A stretch of DNA of 64,000 bases, from NCBI RefSeq assembly GCF_016651435.1, contig NZ_JAEPRJ010000001.1:1984001-2048000 (forward strand). Reading direction: 5' to 3'. The notes below the pieces were generated by a model. The model saw only the letters and a program-made list of their open reading frames with translations, made no database searches and was not told where the DNA came from. The translations under genes were made by a program, and so were the position numbers. The DNA is from Catonella massiliensis (GTDB taxonomy: Bacteria > Bacillota > Clostridia > Lachnospirales > Lachnospiraceae). How positions within the stretch are numbered: the first letter of the stretch is position 1; each line of letters opens with the position of its first letter. Shown one piece after another: positions 52,452-61,781 of this stretch.

Positions 52452-54914
52452 TTACTTCTTAGATAAGTTTACCTCAATTTTCCCATCTTTACAACCAATT
52501 TTAACTTCATTTCCTTCTTTGATATGCCCTAATAGTACTTCAGTAGCAAGCAAATCCTCTACTTCTGTCTTTATCTTCCTAGCCAGAGGCCTTGCACCGT
52601 AGTTTGCTTCCTTCTCGATATTGGCAAGGTGCTTAACCGCAGTCTCCGTGAACTTAAGCTTAAGTCCCATCTGCTCCTTTGCCCTTCCTGCCAGTCCTTT
52701 AAGCATAATCTTAACTATCTTCTTAAGCTCTTTTTCAGTAAGAGGATGGAATACTATAATCTCATCTATTCTATTGATGAATTCCGGCTTAAAAAGCTTC
52801 TTTACTTCTTCCATAACTCCTTCCTTCATAAGCTTGTAATCAGTCTCTTTATTCTCATCAGTCTTAAATCCAAGCTTCTTTGGAGTTATTATTCTCTGTG
52901 CTCCTACATTTGATGTCATAATGATAACTGTATTCTTAAAGTTAACTACCCTTCCTTGGGAATCAGTTATTCTACCATCGTCTAACACCTGAAGAAGTAT
53001 GTTAAATACGTCAGGGTGCGCCTTTTCTATCTCATCCAAAAGTATGACTGAGTAAGGATTCCTTCGTACCTTCTCTGAAAGCTGTCCTCCTTCATCATGT
53101 CCTATATATCCCGGAGGTGAGCCTATCATCTTGGATACACTGTGTTTTTCCATATATTCAGACATATCTATTCGAATCATAGACTCTTCACTGCCAAACA
53201 TTGCCTCTGCAAGTGCCTTGCTTAGCTCAGTCTTACCTACACCTGTTGGGCCTAAGAAGAGGAATGAGCCTATAGGCCTTCCTTCAGCATTAAAGCCTAC
53301 CCTGCCCCTCCTTATTGCCTTTGCTACGGCAACAACTGCTTCATCCTGACCTATAACTCTCTCGTGAAGAACAGATTCAAGCCTTATAAGCCTGTCTGTT
53401 TCTGCCTGTTTTAGCTTATTTACAGGGATTTTGGTCCAGTCAGCCACAACCTCTGCTATCTCTTCTTCGCCTATGACATGCACCTTCTGCTGCTTTTTCT
53501 GCTCTTCAGCAAGCTTTAACTCACTAAGCTTCATCCTTAGCTTGTTCTGCTCCTTCTTTATTAGGCTCGCCTTATCATAAGTCTCACTTTTAATGGCGTT
53601 CTCTTTTTCTTCCTCAAGCTTTATTATCTTCCTTTCAAGCTCTGCACTTTCAGGCTTTGTAGTAAATACCGAGAGCCTTGCCTTAGAGGCCGCCTCATCC
53701 ATAAGGTCAACTGCCTTATCAGGAAGAAATCTGTCATTGATATATCTTGCAGAGAGCTTCACAGCCGCCTCAATGGCTTCATCCGTTATCCTTACCTTAT
53801 GATGATCCTCGTATTTTTCACGAAGTCCCTTTAGTATAAGCACGGATTCTTCCTCTGAAGGCTCCTCTACAACTACAGGCTGGAATCTTCTCTCAAGGGC
53901 ACTATCCTTTTCTATGCGTTTTCTATACTCTTCCCTTGTGGTAGCTCCTATTAGCTGAAGCTCTCCCCTTGCTAAAGAAGGCTTAAGGATGTTTGATGCA
54001 TCGAGTGTACCTTCTGCTCCTCCGGCTCCTATGATAGTATGAAGCTCATCTATAAAAAGAAGTACATTTCCACTTTTTATAACTTCATCCAAAGTCCTTT
54101 TGATTCTCTCTTCGAACTCGCCTCTATACTTCGTACCGGCTACCATGGCTGACAAATCAATGGTTACTACCCTTTTTCCTCTGATTGTATCAGGCACGCT
54201 TCCTTCCACTATCCTTTCAGCAATAGCTTCAACTATGGCTGTCTTTCCTACACCGGGCTCTCCTATGATACAAGGATTGTTCTTGGTGCGCCTGCTAAGT
54301 ATCTGTATGACTCTCTGAACCTCTACATCCCTGCCTATAACGGGATCAAGCTTTCCACTTCTTGCGTATTCTGTAAGGTCTTTTGAATACTGGTCAAGAA
54401 TAGGTGTATTGGATTTGGCATTGCTTCCTGTATTGTTGTTAGCATTCTTAAAGTTTGAATAGTCGCTTCTAGCCTGTGAAATGTCCATCCCTATGGCAGT
54501 CAGTATATCCAGATAGACCTTTTGAAGGTTCACTCCCATTGTGGTTAACAGCCTTACTCCAATGCTGTCACCCTCCTTAAGCAGAGCCATAAGTATATGT
54601 TCTGTACCAATCTTACCGGAATTAAGCCTATAAGCCTCTGTTGCAGCCAGAGATATTATCCTCTTTGCGCGGGGTGTCATAGACTCGGTAGAACCAACCA
54701 CCACATTTCCCTGTGTCAATAGCTTGTTGACAAGCTCCATAAATCTGTCGTATGAAACTCCGTTTTCCTCAAGCACCTTCTTTGCCACTCCGTCTACCGA
54801 CAAAAGTCCTATCAAAAGATGCTCGGAGCCAACATAGTTTTGTGATAACGAAATAGCTGCTGAGTTAGCTGCTTCAATGGCAGTTACTGCATTATTCGTA
54901 AATTTATCCTGCAT
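52452..54914 (-). CDS. clpC: ATP-dependent Clp protease ATP-binding subunit ClpC
   Basis: An 820-residue AAA+ unfoldase. Two Clp_N repeats (1-145: NYVGSEHLLIGLLS and GKIGTEHILMALLK) are followed by AAA-1 with GEPGVGKTAIVEAIA and LFIDELHTIIGAG. A UVR-like middle segment (ETYDKASLIKKEQNKLRMKL, about 430-450) and AAA-2 with GPTGVGKTELSKALAEAMF and ILLDEIEKAHPDVFN come next. The middle segment marks ClpC and not ClpA/ClpE/ClpB. It feeds damaged proteins to ClpP. The usual ctsR-mcsA-mcsB genes are not upstream; instead two cell-surface genes are, and no CtsR box is obvious in the 17-bp gap. Confidence 0.96.
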   Translation of the reverse strand: MQDKFTNNAVTAIEAANSAAISLSQNYVGSEHLLIGLLSVDGVAKKVLEENGVSYDRFMELVNKLLTQGNVVVGSTESMTPRAKRIISLAATEAYRLNSGKIGTEHILMALLKEGDSIGVRLLTTMGVNLQKVYLDILTAIGMDISQARSDYSNFKNANNNTGSNAKSNTPILDQYSKDLTEYARSGKLDPVIGRDVEVQRVIQILSRRTKNNPCIIGEPGVGKTAIVEAIAERIVEGSVPDTIRGKRVVTIDLSAMVAGTKYRGEFEERIKRTLDEVIKSGNVLLFIDELHTIIGAGGAEGTLDASNILKPSLARGELQLIGATTREEYRKRIEKDSALERRFQPVVVEEPSEEESVLILKGLREKYEDHHKVRITDEAIEAAVKLSARYINDRFLPDKAVDLMDEAASKARLSVFTTKPESAELERKIIKLEEEKENAIKSETYDKASLIKKEQNKLRMKLSELKLAEEQKKQQKVHVIGEEEIAEVVADWTKIPVNKLKQAETDRLIRLESVLHERVIGQDEAVVAVAKAIRRGRVGFNAEGRPIGSFLFLGPTGVGKTELSKALAEAMFGSEESMIRIDMSEYMEKHSVSKMIGSPPGYIGHDEGGQLSEKVRRNPYSVILLDEIEKAHPDVFNILLQVLDDGRITDSQGRVVNFKNTVIIMTSNVGAQRIITPKKLGFKTDENKETDYKLMKEGVMEEVKKLFKPEFINRIDEIIVFHPLTEKELKKIVKIMLKGLAGRAKEQMGLKLKFTETAVKHLANIEKEANYGARPLARKIKTEVEDLLATEVLLGHIKEGNEVKIGCKDGKIEVNLSKK

Positions 54915-54931
54915 TTTACCTCCATGAGGAG

Positions 54932-55945
54932 TTATTCCTCATCTTCTTCATTTCTTTTATTTTTCATATAAAGCACCAGCCCTAGCATAAGCATGATGCC
55001 TAAAATAACTATGGCACTTATTATAACATAAATGACCATCTGTTTGCTATCATTATTATCAGTTTCCTCCGTGGCCTCTTCTCCCGGTGCATCAGGCACG
55101 TATTCATGTTCTTCTTCTGTGCTTCCTTTACTTCCTGTATCTGACGAGGTTTCTATAGGAGGCTCTTCCTCCTGCTTTGCACTGCTCTTTGTATCCTTTG
55201 CAGTATCCTTTGTCTCCTCAGAAGCCTCATTCTCCTTGATAACAACAATGTTGTAGTTAGTCTTACTGCCGTCTTCCGCCTTTACTATAATATATATATT
55301 ATTCTCTCCAGACCTAAGCTTGTCACCATAGTCCTTTACCAAACTGTAATTAGCCCCTTTATCTGCAGTAGTCACACCTACGGTAATATCGTCCACGCCT
55401 CCACCGACATTTACCTTATAGTCAAGTACACTAGGGCTAAACTTAGGCGTAAGCACTCCTCCAGCCACCTTTATCCCTATTAGGCTGCTGTCTGAGGATG
55501 CCTTCCTAGGATTCTTTATACGCATCTCCAGGTCATTGGTAGCTACAGATATTTCATTATCAGGATTAACCGCATACAAATGTACATCATCAGAAAATGT
55601 CATGGTAAAGTTCCCCGAGAGCTTAGCAAGGAAAGTCATCTTATACTTAAGCTTCCCGTCCACATCTTCAAAATTCTTTATATTAACCCTTAGCAGTCCT
55701 TTTCCTCCTGCTATCCCCTCATCTGCTGAGAGAAACTCAGCCATACTGTCATCGTAGGAAAGGTAAGTTTCTACTCCGCTTAGGCTTTCCTCAGAATCAA
55801 TCTCCAAGGTAACATCAAATTTTTCACCGACTATTGTTTTATTTGCACCCTTTAGCACTACACTGGCACTTGAAGCAAATGCCTTTTCGCCACCAAGCAA
55901 AAGGGAGAATACCAATACAAATATGATTATAATATTTTTTTTCAC
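54932..55945 (-). CDS. Membrane-anchored surface protein with cohesin-type and cadherin-like domains
   Basis: A 337-residue preprotein. The signal peptide (1-24) ends GEKAFASSA. A cohesin-like domain (about 28-145: VTLEIDSEESLSGVETYLSY) is followed by a cadherin-like beta-sandwich (about 155-240: FSPSVLDYKVNVGGG, NIYIIVKAEDGSKTNYNIVV). Next are an acidic Ser/Thr/Glu linker (about 240-300) and a C-terminal membrane segment (MVIYVIISAIVILGIMLMLG) with a short basic/acidic tail. It is anchored by the C-terminal helix, not by LPXTG. It starts 3 bp after the stop of the glucosaminidase gene, so the two surface proteins are made together. Without a dockerin partner in view, a scaffold role in cellulose breakdown is not indicated. 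Confidence 0.85.
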   Translation of the reverse strand: MKKNIIIIFVLVFSLLLGGEKAFASSASVVLKGANKTIVGEKFDVTLEIDSEESLSGVETYLSYDDSMAEFLSADEGIAGGKGLLRVNIKNFEDVDGKLKYKMTFLAKLSGNFTMTFSDDVHLYAVNPDNEISVATNDLEMRIKNPRKASSDSSLIGIKVAGGVLTPKFSPSVLDYKVNVGGGVDDITVGVTTADKGANYSLVKDYGDKLRSGENNIYIIVKAEDGSKTNYNIVVIKENEASEETKDTAKDTKSSAKQEEEPPIETSSDTGSKGSTEEEHEYVPDAPGEEATEETDNNDSKQMVIYVIISAIVILGIMLMLGLVLYMKNKRNEEDEE

Positions 55946-55948
55946 CCC

Positions 55949-58636
55949 TTATCCCTCCTTTGCCACATTTATCTTGTACGTTCTTACACTTCCATCCTCT
56001 GCGGTCACACTAATGCTAATAACATTTACTCCTCCCGGAGTAAGTTTCATCTGCCCGAATCCATTCACTACCGCCTTCTTGTTAGCTGTCTTTCCTGTCA
56101 CCTCAATCACGTCTACATCCTTGCCAACCACAAGGCCATACCCTTCTGTGGTATCGGGCCTGAATGCAGGTGTAAGCTGATATCCTGTAACCTGCAGGGA
56201 GGAAAGCCAGTTGTTAGGACTAGGTATGTCCACAGGCCTCTCACTGATAACAGGAGGCATATTTTGAAAGACAGGAATGGAAAATACCAAAGGCTCATCC
56301 TTTAACTCAGCATAAGCTCTCTTGGTAATCATAGACTCTGAGCTGGGCGAAAACACCGCTGACATATATTGGTGCGAAAATGTATTTTTCTCTGTAAAGT
56401 TAAACTTCTCAAGATAAGGCGTATTCTGCCCCCTTAGTATGTAGTTGTTGCCTATAAACGCAGCTCCGCCAAGGATTGCGCTGTATCTGTTGTTCCAAGG
56501 TATCTTGATATAGTCGTTAAAGCTCTTGTTGCCAATGACTGCCTTAGAAGCACTTCCGTTTGCCGCAAACTTTAGTCCGCTAGCCACAGCCCCACCGGGA
56601 GCAGTGTTGTTGTAAGCTCCTATGTTATAAAAGTTATAATAGCCCTCATATCCCGGCACTGTGCCTGTAACACTTGATGAGAACCTTCCCGCACCTGCTA
56701 CCTCCTGCTTTACTCTACTCGCAAGGTGGTAAGGACTTACGCCTGAGTACACCCCTGCAAGAAGGAAGGTCTCTGCGTAGCTTATGGTCTTGTTCGTTCC
56801 ATCTGAAGCAATATAATCGTAGGTGGTATCTTTCATAGGAGGACCTCCAAGAATAGCCGAAATCCCCTCCTCAGTATGATGTTCAGGCTTGTATGTAAGA
56901 AGCTCAAACTGATAAATATAGTCCTCATTGAGGAAGTTCCTTGGATCCATATAATACCTTACAGCCTTGTTTGAAGCTGTGACCCAGGTACTTCCGTCAT
57001 AGGCTATGAAGGCGTCATTCGCCCAGTCATAGGCCTTTGCTTCCATAGATTTCCAGGCATAGTTACTGGAATTCTGCAAGAGATTTAGTCCTACCACACT
57101 TTCCCTGGATACTGCGTATTCCCAGTCAAGCCCCAAGTGCCTTGCTTCAAAATGCCAGTATGGATGTACCCTGTGAAGCACTCTTAAAAAAGGCTTATAG
57201 TCCTCAGGAAAGCCTTCAGCCGCCAATTCTTTTTCAAAAGCTTTGTCGCTTATTTTCTTCTTATTACTAGAGCCTGTAGAATCATCTACAGGCTCTCCGC
57301 TTAGTTTAATATATTTTTCAGGTACAAAGCCGGCTCCAATTACTTGTTTTCCGGTACTGTCATTAACTATATATGTTATCAGATACCACTTTTCATTGCC
57401 CACAATATACTGTTTTCTGGCAATAACCTCCTGGTTCATATTTAACTTGTAAGGAATTCCGGTTTCACTCTCTTTTAGGATATCAGCCTTATAGTCAGCT
57501 TCGTTATAAAGCTCAACCTTATCAGAAGTAATATACGCCCTCTGTGTCACAAATTTCCCGTTGTTGTTATTTATAACACCACCACTGTTGCCATCATCGT
57601 TATCATCATTATTAGCATTATCATCTGAATTATCATCAGAGCCATCGTTATTATCTCCGGTATTATCAGTATCATCAGCCTTAGGCGTGTCTTTGACTAT
57701 TCCGATTAGCTTAACCTGCGATGCAACCAGGTAGCCTGTATAGGTCTTGCCACTAATTACAAAGCTTACTTTATAATACTTCACATCACTAAGGGTAATC
57801 TCATGGAAGATGCTTACGATATCGTTCTTGGCAAGGACTACTTTCTTCCCCTTGCTATCCTTAAATTCGTTACCCTTTGCAGTAGCCTTTGTCTTTATAA
57901 CTGCACCCTTTTTAGCTGTTACCTTTGCATAAGCCGGTGCCTTCTTATCAACTGAAAGCTTAACAAACTCACTAAGCACATAGCCCTTAACCGTCTTGCC
58001 GTTAACCTTAGTGCTTATCTTATACCACCTTATCTTCTTAGCGTCATTCTTCTCTCCGGTAATGTTAAGCACCTGTCCGTTAGGAAGCACGACTCCAGCA
58101 GTGCCTATCTTGTACTGAGGCTTATCCGTACCTACTCCCGTTCTAAGCCTAAGTCCCTTGGTCTTTACCTCTCCTTTATAGGAATACTTTGAGGTCTCCT
58201 TTATGCTTGATGACTTCTTAGTCTTACCTGCAGTTTTCCTGGTATTTGTCTTTCCATTGTCAGATGGAGTACTTGCATTTTCACTTGAAACCTTGACAAA
58301 GTCGCTTCTTACAAAGCCGGTTACACTTTTACCATTAGATAAGAATCTGACCTTATACCATACCACTCCACTCTTATCCTTTTTCTCTCCAAGGACATCT
58401 GCCTTGTCATTTAACAAAAGATAGACCATGGTGCCGTCAGAGCTTAGCTGTGCAAACTCTGTTCCTGAATCGGTTCTTACCTTAAGCTTATCTACTGTAC
58501 AGGTTGCCACCTTCTTTGTTGCTGCATATACAATCTTTGAATTATGAAGGCCATTACCATAAAGAGGTACGCTTGTTAACACTGTACCCATTATAACTGC
58601 TGATAATATGCCCTTTGCTAAACTATTCTTAAACAT
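55949..58636 (-). CDS. Secreted SH3-domain N-acetylglucosaminidase
   Basis: An 895-residue preprotein. The signal peptide is 1-35. Four SH3-like segments lie between about 40 and 455 (such as LKVRTDSGTEFAQLSSDGTM and GLRLRTGVGTDKPQYKIGTA), with a low-complexity Asp/Asn linker (about 317-350, encoded by a simple repeat). The glucosaminidase domain (about 480-790) contains YMDPRNFLNED, SRVKQEVAGAGRFSS with the likely catalytic Glu, YYNFYNIGAYNN and YSAILGGAAFIGN. A cadherin-like beta-sandwich ends the protein (VTGYQLTPAFRPDTTEGYGL, SVTAEDGSVRTYKINV). It should cut the glycan strand of peptidoglycan during growth or separation, like LytG-type enzymes. Confidence 0.9.
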   Translation of the reverse strand: MFKNSLAKGILSAVIMGTVLTSVPLYGNGLHNSKIVYAATKKVATCTVDKLKVRTDSGTEFAQLSSDGTMVYLLLNDKADVLGEKKDKSGVVWYKVRFLSNGKSVTGFVRSDFVKVSSENASTPSDNGKTNTRKTAGKTKKSSSIKETSKYSYKGEVKTKGLRLRTGVGTDKPQYKIGTAGVVLPNGQVLNITGEKNDAKKIRWYKISTKVNGKTVKGYVLSEFVKLSVDKKAPAYAKVTAKKGAVIKTKATAKGNEFKDSKGKKVVLAKNDIVSIFHEITLSDVKYYKVSFVISGKTYTGYLVASQVKLIGIVKDTPKADDTDNTGDNNDGSDDNSDDNANNDDNDDGNSGGVINNNNGKFVTQRAYITSDKVELYNEADYKADILKESETGIPYKLNMNQEVIARKQYIVGNEKWYLITYIVNDSTGKQVIGAGFVPEKYIKLSGEPVDDSTGSSNKKKISDKAFEKELAAEGFPEDYKPFLRVLHRVHPYWHFEARHLGLDWEYAVSRESVVGLNLLQNSSNYAWKSMEAKAYDWANDAFIAYDGSTWVTASNKAVRYYMDPRNFLNEDYIYQFELLTYKPEHHTEEGISAILGGPPMKDTTYDYIASDGTNKTISYAETFLLAGVYSGVSPYHLASRVKQEVAGAGRFSSSVTGTVPGYEGYYNFYNIGAYNNTAPGGAVASGLKFAANGSASKAVIGNKSFNDYIKIPWNNRYSAILGGAAFIGNNYILRGQNTPYLEKFNFTEKNTFSHQYMSAVFSPSSESMITKRAYAELKDEPLVFSIPVFQNMPPVISERPVDIPSPNNWLSSLQVTGYQLTPAFRPDTTEGYGLVVGKDVDVIEVTGKTANKKAVVNGFGQMKLTPGGVNVISISVTAEDGSVRTYKINVAKEG

Positions 58637-58728
58637 AACTTCTCCAAATCTATAAATATTTTAATCTTACTCTTTCTATAGACTACTTTACAAAGGTGGC
58701 AAAAAAAAGTCAAGTTATTTACAATTTT

Positions 58729-59997
58729 TTATCCCTCTATAGCTTTTTTACCTATATCAGTACGCATATATTTATTCTCAAATTCCACAAGTTCAGTAGC
58801 CTTATACGCCCTGTCTCTTGCTTCTTTTAGGTCTTTTCCTGTAGCTGTCACTCCAAAAACCCTGCCGCCTGCAGTAACAATCTTGCCATTTTGAAGCTTT
58901 GTACCTGCGTGGTAGAGATAGAGTCCATCTTTACCAAAGCCTTCTTTGATGGTTACTTCTTTACCCTTTTCATAGTCTAGAGGATAGCCCTCAGATGCAA
59001 GCACTACACAGACTGCAGCATTGTCATCAAAGACAAGCTCTGCTTTATCAAGCCTTCCCTCTACACAGGCCTCCATTATATCAAGGATATCTGACTTCAT
59101 CCTTGGAAGAACTACCTGTGTCTCAGGATCTCCAAATCTTGCATTGTATTCAAGTACCTTAACTCCACCCGGGGTAAGCATAAGTCCTACAAAAAGAACT
59201 CCCTTAAAAGGCCTGCCCTCACTTTTCATAGCCGCCATTGTAGGCTCGTATATGTTTTTCACACAGAAGTCTTCAACTTCTTTGGTATAAAAAGGACTTG
59301 GAGAAATATTGCCCATTCCACCTGTATTTAAGCCCTCATCTCCGTCCTTTGCCCTCTTGTGATCCATGGCAGAAGTCATAGGCTTGATGGTCTCTCCGTC
59401 ACAGAAGCAAAGTACAGATACCTCAGGTCCGGTCATAAAGTCTTCTATAACTAAGGTGTTTCCCGCACTACCAAACTTCTTGTCTTCCATTATGGTCTTC
59501 ACGCCTTCTATGGCTTCTTCTCCCGTTGTACATATAAGCACACCCTTACCAAGGGCTAGGCCGTCTGCCTTAAGGACTATAGGATAGTCAGCCTTTTTAA
59601 GGTATTCTATTGCTTTATCCGCAGAAGTAAATACCTCATAGCCTGCTGTAGGAATGTTGTATTTTTTCATCAAGTCCTTGGAAAATGCTTTAGAGCCTTC
59701 AATAATAGCCGCATTTGCACGAGGTCCAAATGTCTTAAAGCCTGCCTTTTCGAATTCATCTACTGCACCAGCCACAAGCGGATCGTCAGGACCCACTATG
59801 ACAAAGTCTATATTTTTTTCTTTGGCAAATTCGATTAGTTTAGGGAAATCCATCACTGAAATATCCACACACTCAGCCACTTCAGCTATGCCTGCATTGC
59901 CTGGCGCAGCGTAGATTTTATCTGCTCTCTTGCTTTCGGCTACCTTACAGGCTATGGCGTGTTCGCGTCCACCACTTCCGACTATTAGTACATTCAT
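58729..59997 (-). CDS. purD: Phosphoribosylamine-glycine ligase
   Basis: Start set at ATG 59995-59997 (MNVLIVGSGGREHAIACKVA, 422 residues) because AAGGAGG lies 7 nt upstream; the frame is open further up, through a hairpin. Motifs: GSGGREHA (N-domain), ATP-grasp PIVLKADGLALGKGVLIC, MTGPEVSVLCFCDG, NTGGMGNISPSPFY and EYNARFGDPETQVVLPRM. The enzyme makes GAR, the second step of purine synthesis. It is the last gene of the purE-purM-purN-purD run. Confidence 0.97.
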   Translation of the reverse strand: MNVLIVGSGGREHAIACKVAESKRADKIYAAPGNAGIAEVAECVDISVMDFPKLIEFAKEKNIDFVIVGPDDPLVAGAVDEFEKAGFKTFGPRANAAIIEGSKAFSKDLMKKYNIPTAGYEVFTSADKAIEYLKKADYPIVLKADGLALGKGVLICTTGEEAIEGVKTIMEDKKFGSAGNTLVIEDFMTGPEVSVLCFCDGETIKPMTSAMDHKRAKDGDEGLNTGGMGNISPSPFYTKEVEDFCVKNIYEPTMAAMKSEGRPFKGVLFVGLMLTPGGVKVLEYNARFGDPETQVVLPRMKSDILDIMEACVEGRLDKAELVFDDNAAVCVVLASEGYPLDYEKGKEVTIKEGFGKDGLYLYHAGTKLQNGKIVTAGGRVFGVTATGKDLKEARDRAYKATELVEFENKYMRTDIGKKAIEG

Positions 59998-60034
59998 AAT
60001 GGCCTCCTTTTTATAGATTTCTATCAAAAGTTGC

Positions 60035-60078
60035 ACAGAGAGGACACCACTATCTATGCGGCATTGTATCCTCTCTGT
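60035..60078 (-). promoter_or_regulatory. Intercistronic hairpin between purN and purD
   Basis: ACAGAGAGGA and TCCTCTCTGT form a perfect 10-bp stem with a 24-nt loop. On the minus strand only GCAACTTTTG follows, so it is not a clear terminator. It may stabilise or process the pur mRNA or weaken purD expression. Confidence 0.5.
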
Positions 60079-60112
60079 TGTTCTATCCATGAACTCTAAA
60101 AATAATTATACC

Positions 60113-60736
60113 TTACACTCTCACTGTCTTGCCGTCTACGACCTTTACCTGTCCGCTTGCTACAAGTTCAATGGCTTCCGGGAGTATCTTCCACTCAGCC
60201 TCTTCCATTACCCTTTTTTGCAAGGTTTCTGCTGTATCACCATCTTTTACTTCCACAGCCTTTTGAAGAATAATAGGTCCTGTATCTGTTCCCTCATCTA
60301 CAAAATGCACTGTGGCCCCCGTTATCTTTACTCCGCGCGAGAGGGCCTTTTCGTGTACCTTTAGCCCATAGCAGCCCGTTCCACAAAATGATGGAATAAG
60401 AGAGGGATGTACATTTATTATCCTATTTCTAAACTTTTCTACCATTTCGCGGGGGATGATAACAAGGAAGCCTGCAAGTACAACCAAATCTACCTCCGCC
60501 TCTATAAGCGCATCTGTAAGAGCCTTATTAAAAGCCTCCCTGCTGTCAAACTCAGACGGAGATATGCAGCTTGCTTTTATTCCTGCGTTTTTTGCCCTGG
60601 TAAGCGCATAAGCAGAAGGATTGTTGCTGATAACAAGGGAAATCTCTGCATTTCTAATAAGCCCCGAAGCCTTGGCATCTATTATAGCTTGAAGATTGGT
60701 TCCTCCACCCGATACTAAAACCGCTGCTTTTTTCAT
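60113..60736 (-). CDS. purN: Phosphoribosylglycinamide formyltransferase
   Basis: The 207-residue protein has the PurN layout: MKKAAVLVSGGGTNLQAIID, LAGFLVIIPREMVEKF, the catalytic Asn/His motif INVHPSLIPSFCGTGCYGLK and the Asp in HFVDEGTDTGPII. It transfers a formyl group from 10-formyl-THF to GAR. It starts 2 bp after purM, so the two are coupled. The nearby cyclodeaminase-type gene (about 14 kb away) is in the same folate area of metabolism, but no direct link is shown. Confidence 0.97.
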   Translation of the reverse strand: MKKAAVLVSGGGTNLQAIIDAKASGLIRNAEISLVISNNPSAYALTRAKNAGIKASCISPSEFDSREAFNKALTDALIEAEVDLVVLAGFLVIIPREMVEKFRNRIINVHPSLIPSFCGTGCYGLKVHEKALSRGVKITGATVHFVDEGTDTGPIILQKAVEVKDGDTAETLQKRVMEEAEWKILPEAIELVASGQVKVVDGKTVRV

Positions 60737-60738
60737 AA

Positions 60739-61764
60739 TTATACAAGGGTTACGCCCTTTTCTCCCTCTTTGATTTCACCAATTACAAAGGCCTTTTCGC
60801 CTGCCCTAGCTATGGCTGATATTGTCTTATCTACATCGTTTTTATCTACTACTACCATCATGCCGACACCCATATTGAAGGTATTGTACATAACCTGCTC
60901 ATCTACATTGCCTTCTTTGGCAAGCATCTTAAATATAGCAGGCACCTCGTAAGAATCCTTACGGATAACAGCATGAGTTCCTTCCTTAAGCATACGTGGA
61001 ACATTCTCATAGAAGCCGCCACCTGTAATATGGCTGCAGGCCTTAATCTTAACTCCTGCTTCTTTTACTTCTTTTAATGCTTTAACGTATATAATAGTTG
61101 GCTCAAGCAGCGCTTCTCCAAGTGTTTTTCCAAGCTCATCATAGTATGTACAAAGGCTTTCCTTTTCCATCTTAAATACACTTCTAACAAGTGAAAAGCC
61201 GTTGCTGTGGACTCCTGAGGAGGCGATTCCTATAATCACATCTCCCTCTTTTAGGTCTTTCCCGTCTATAAGGTCTTTTTTGTCACATACGCCTACGGCA
61301 AAGCCTGCAAGGTCATACTCATCCTCCGGCATAAGCCCAGGATGCTCTGCAGTTTCACCTCCTACAAGGGCTGCACCCGAGAGCTTACAGCCCTTAGCTA
61401 CTCCCTTTACTATAGATGCTATTTTTTCAGGTTCATTTTTCCCACAGGCTATATAGTCAAGGAAAAAAAGAGGCTCTCCACCTGCACAAACCACGTCATT
61501 TACGCACATTGCCACACAGTCAATGCCGATAGTATCGTGTTTATCAAGCTCAAAGGCGAGCTTAATCTTGGTTCCTACTCCATCCGTGCCCGAAAGAAGT
61601 ATAGGGTCTTCCATATCTTTAATCGCTTTAAGTGAAAATGCTCCTGAAAAGCCTCCAATTCCACCAAGCACCTCACCTCTCATAGTCTCAGCCACATATT
61701 TTTTCATAAGCTCAACTGACTTGTAGCCCGCTTCTATATCTACTCCCGAAGTTTTGTAATCCAT
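60739..61764 (-). CDS. purM: Phosphoribosylformylglycinamidine cyclo-ligase
   Basis: The 341-residue AIR synthetase starts MDYKTSGVDIEAGYKSVELM. It has GIGGFSGAFSLKA, SGTDGVGTKIKLAFELDKHD, DCVAMCVNDVVCAGGEPLFF, LVGGETAEHPGL, IGIASSGVHSNGFSLVR and HITGGGFYENVPRM, all standard PurM blocks. It closes the imidazole ring of AIR using ATP. It lies between purE (17 bp upstream) and purN. Confidence 0.98.
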   Translation of the reverse strand: MDYKTSGVDIEAGYKSVELMKKYVAETMRGEVLGGIGGFSGAFSLKAIKDMEDPILLSGTDGVGTKIKLAFELDKHDTIGIDCVAMCVNDVVCAGGEPLFFLDYIACGKNEPEKIASIVKGVAKGCKLSGAALVGGETAEHPGLMPEDEYDLAGFAVGVCDKKDLIDGKDLKEGDVIIGIASSGVHSNGFSLVRSVFKMEKESLCTYYDELGKTLGEALLEPTIIYVKALKEVKEAGVKIKACSHITGGGFYENVPRMLKEGTHAVIRKDSYEVPAIFKMLAKEGNVDEQVMYNTFNMGVGMMVVVDKNDVDKTISAIARAGEKAFVIGEIKEGEKGVTLV

Positions 61765-61781
61765 TATATATTCTCTCTTTC

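Noticed and set aside
54932..55945. Cellulosome scaffold
   Set aside because: Only one cohesin-like domain, no dockerin or carbohydrate-binding module nearby; more likely a general surface protein.
57570..57690. Possible CRISPR-like or satellite repeat
   Set aside because: It is a simple Asp/Asn codon repeat coding for the linker of the glucosaminidase; no spacer-repeat structure.
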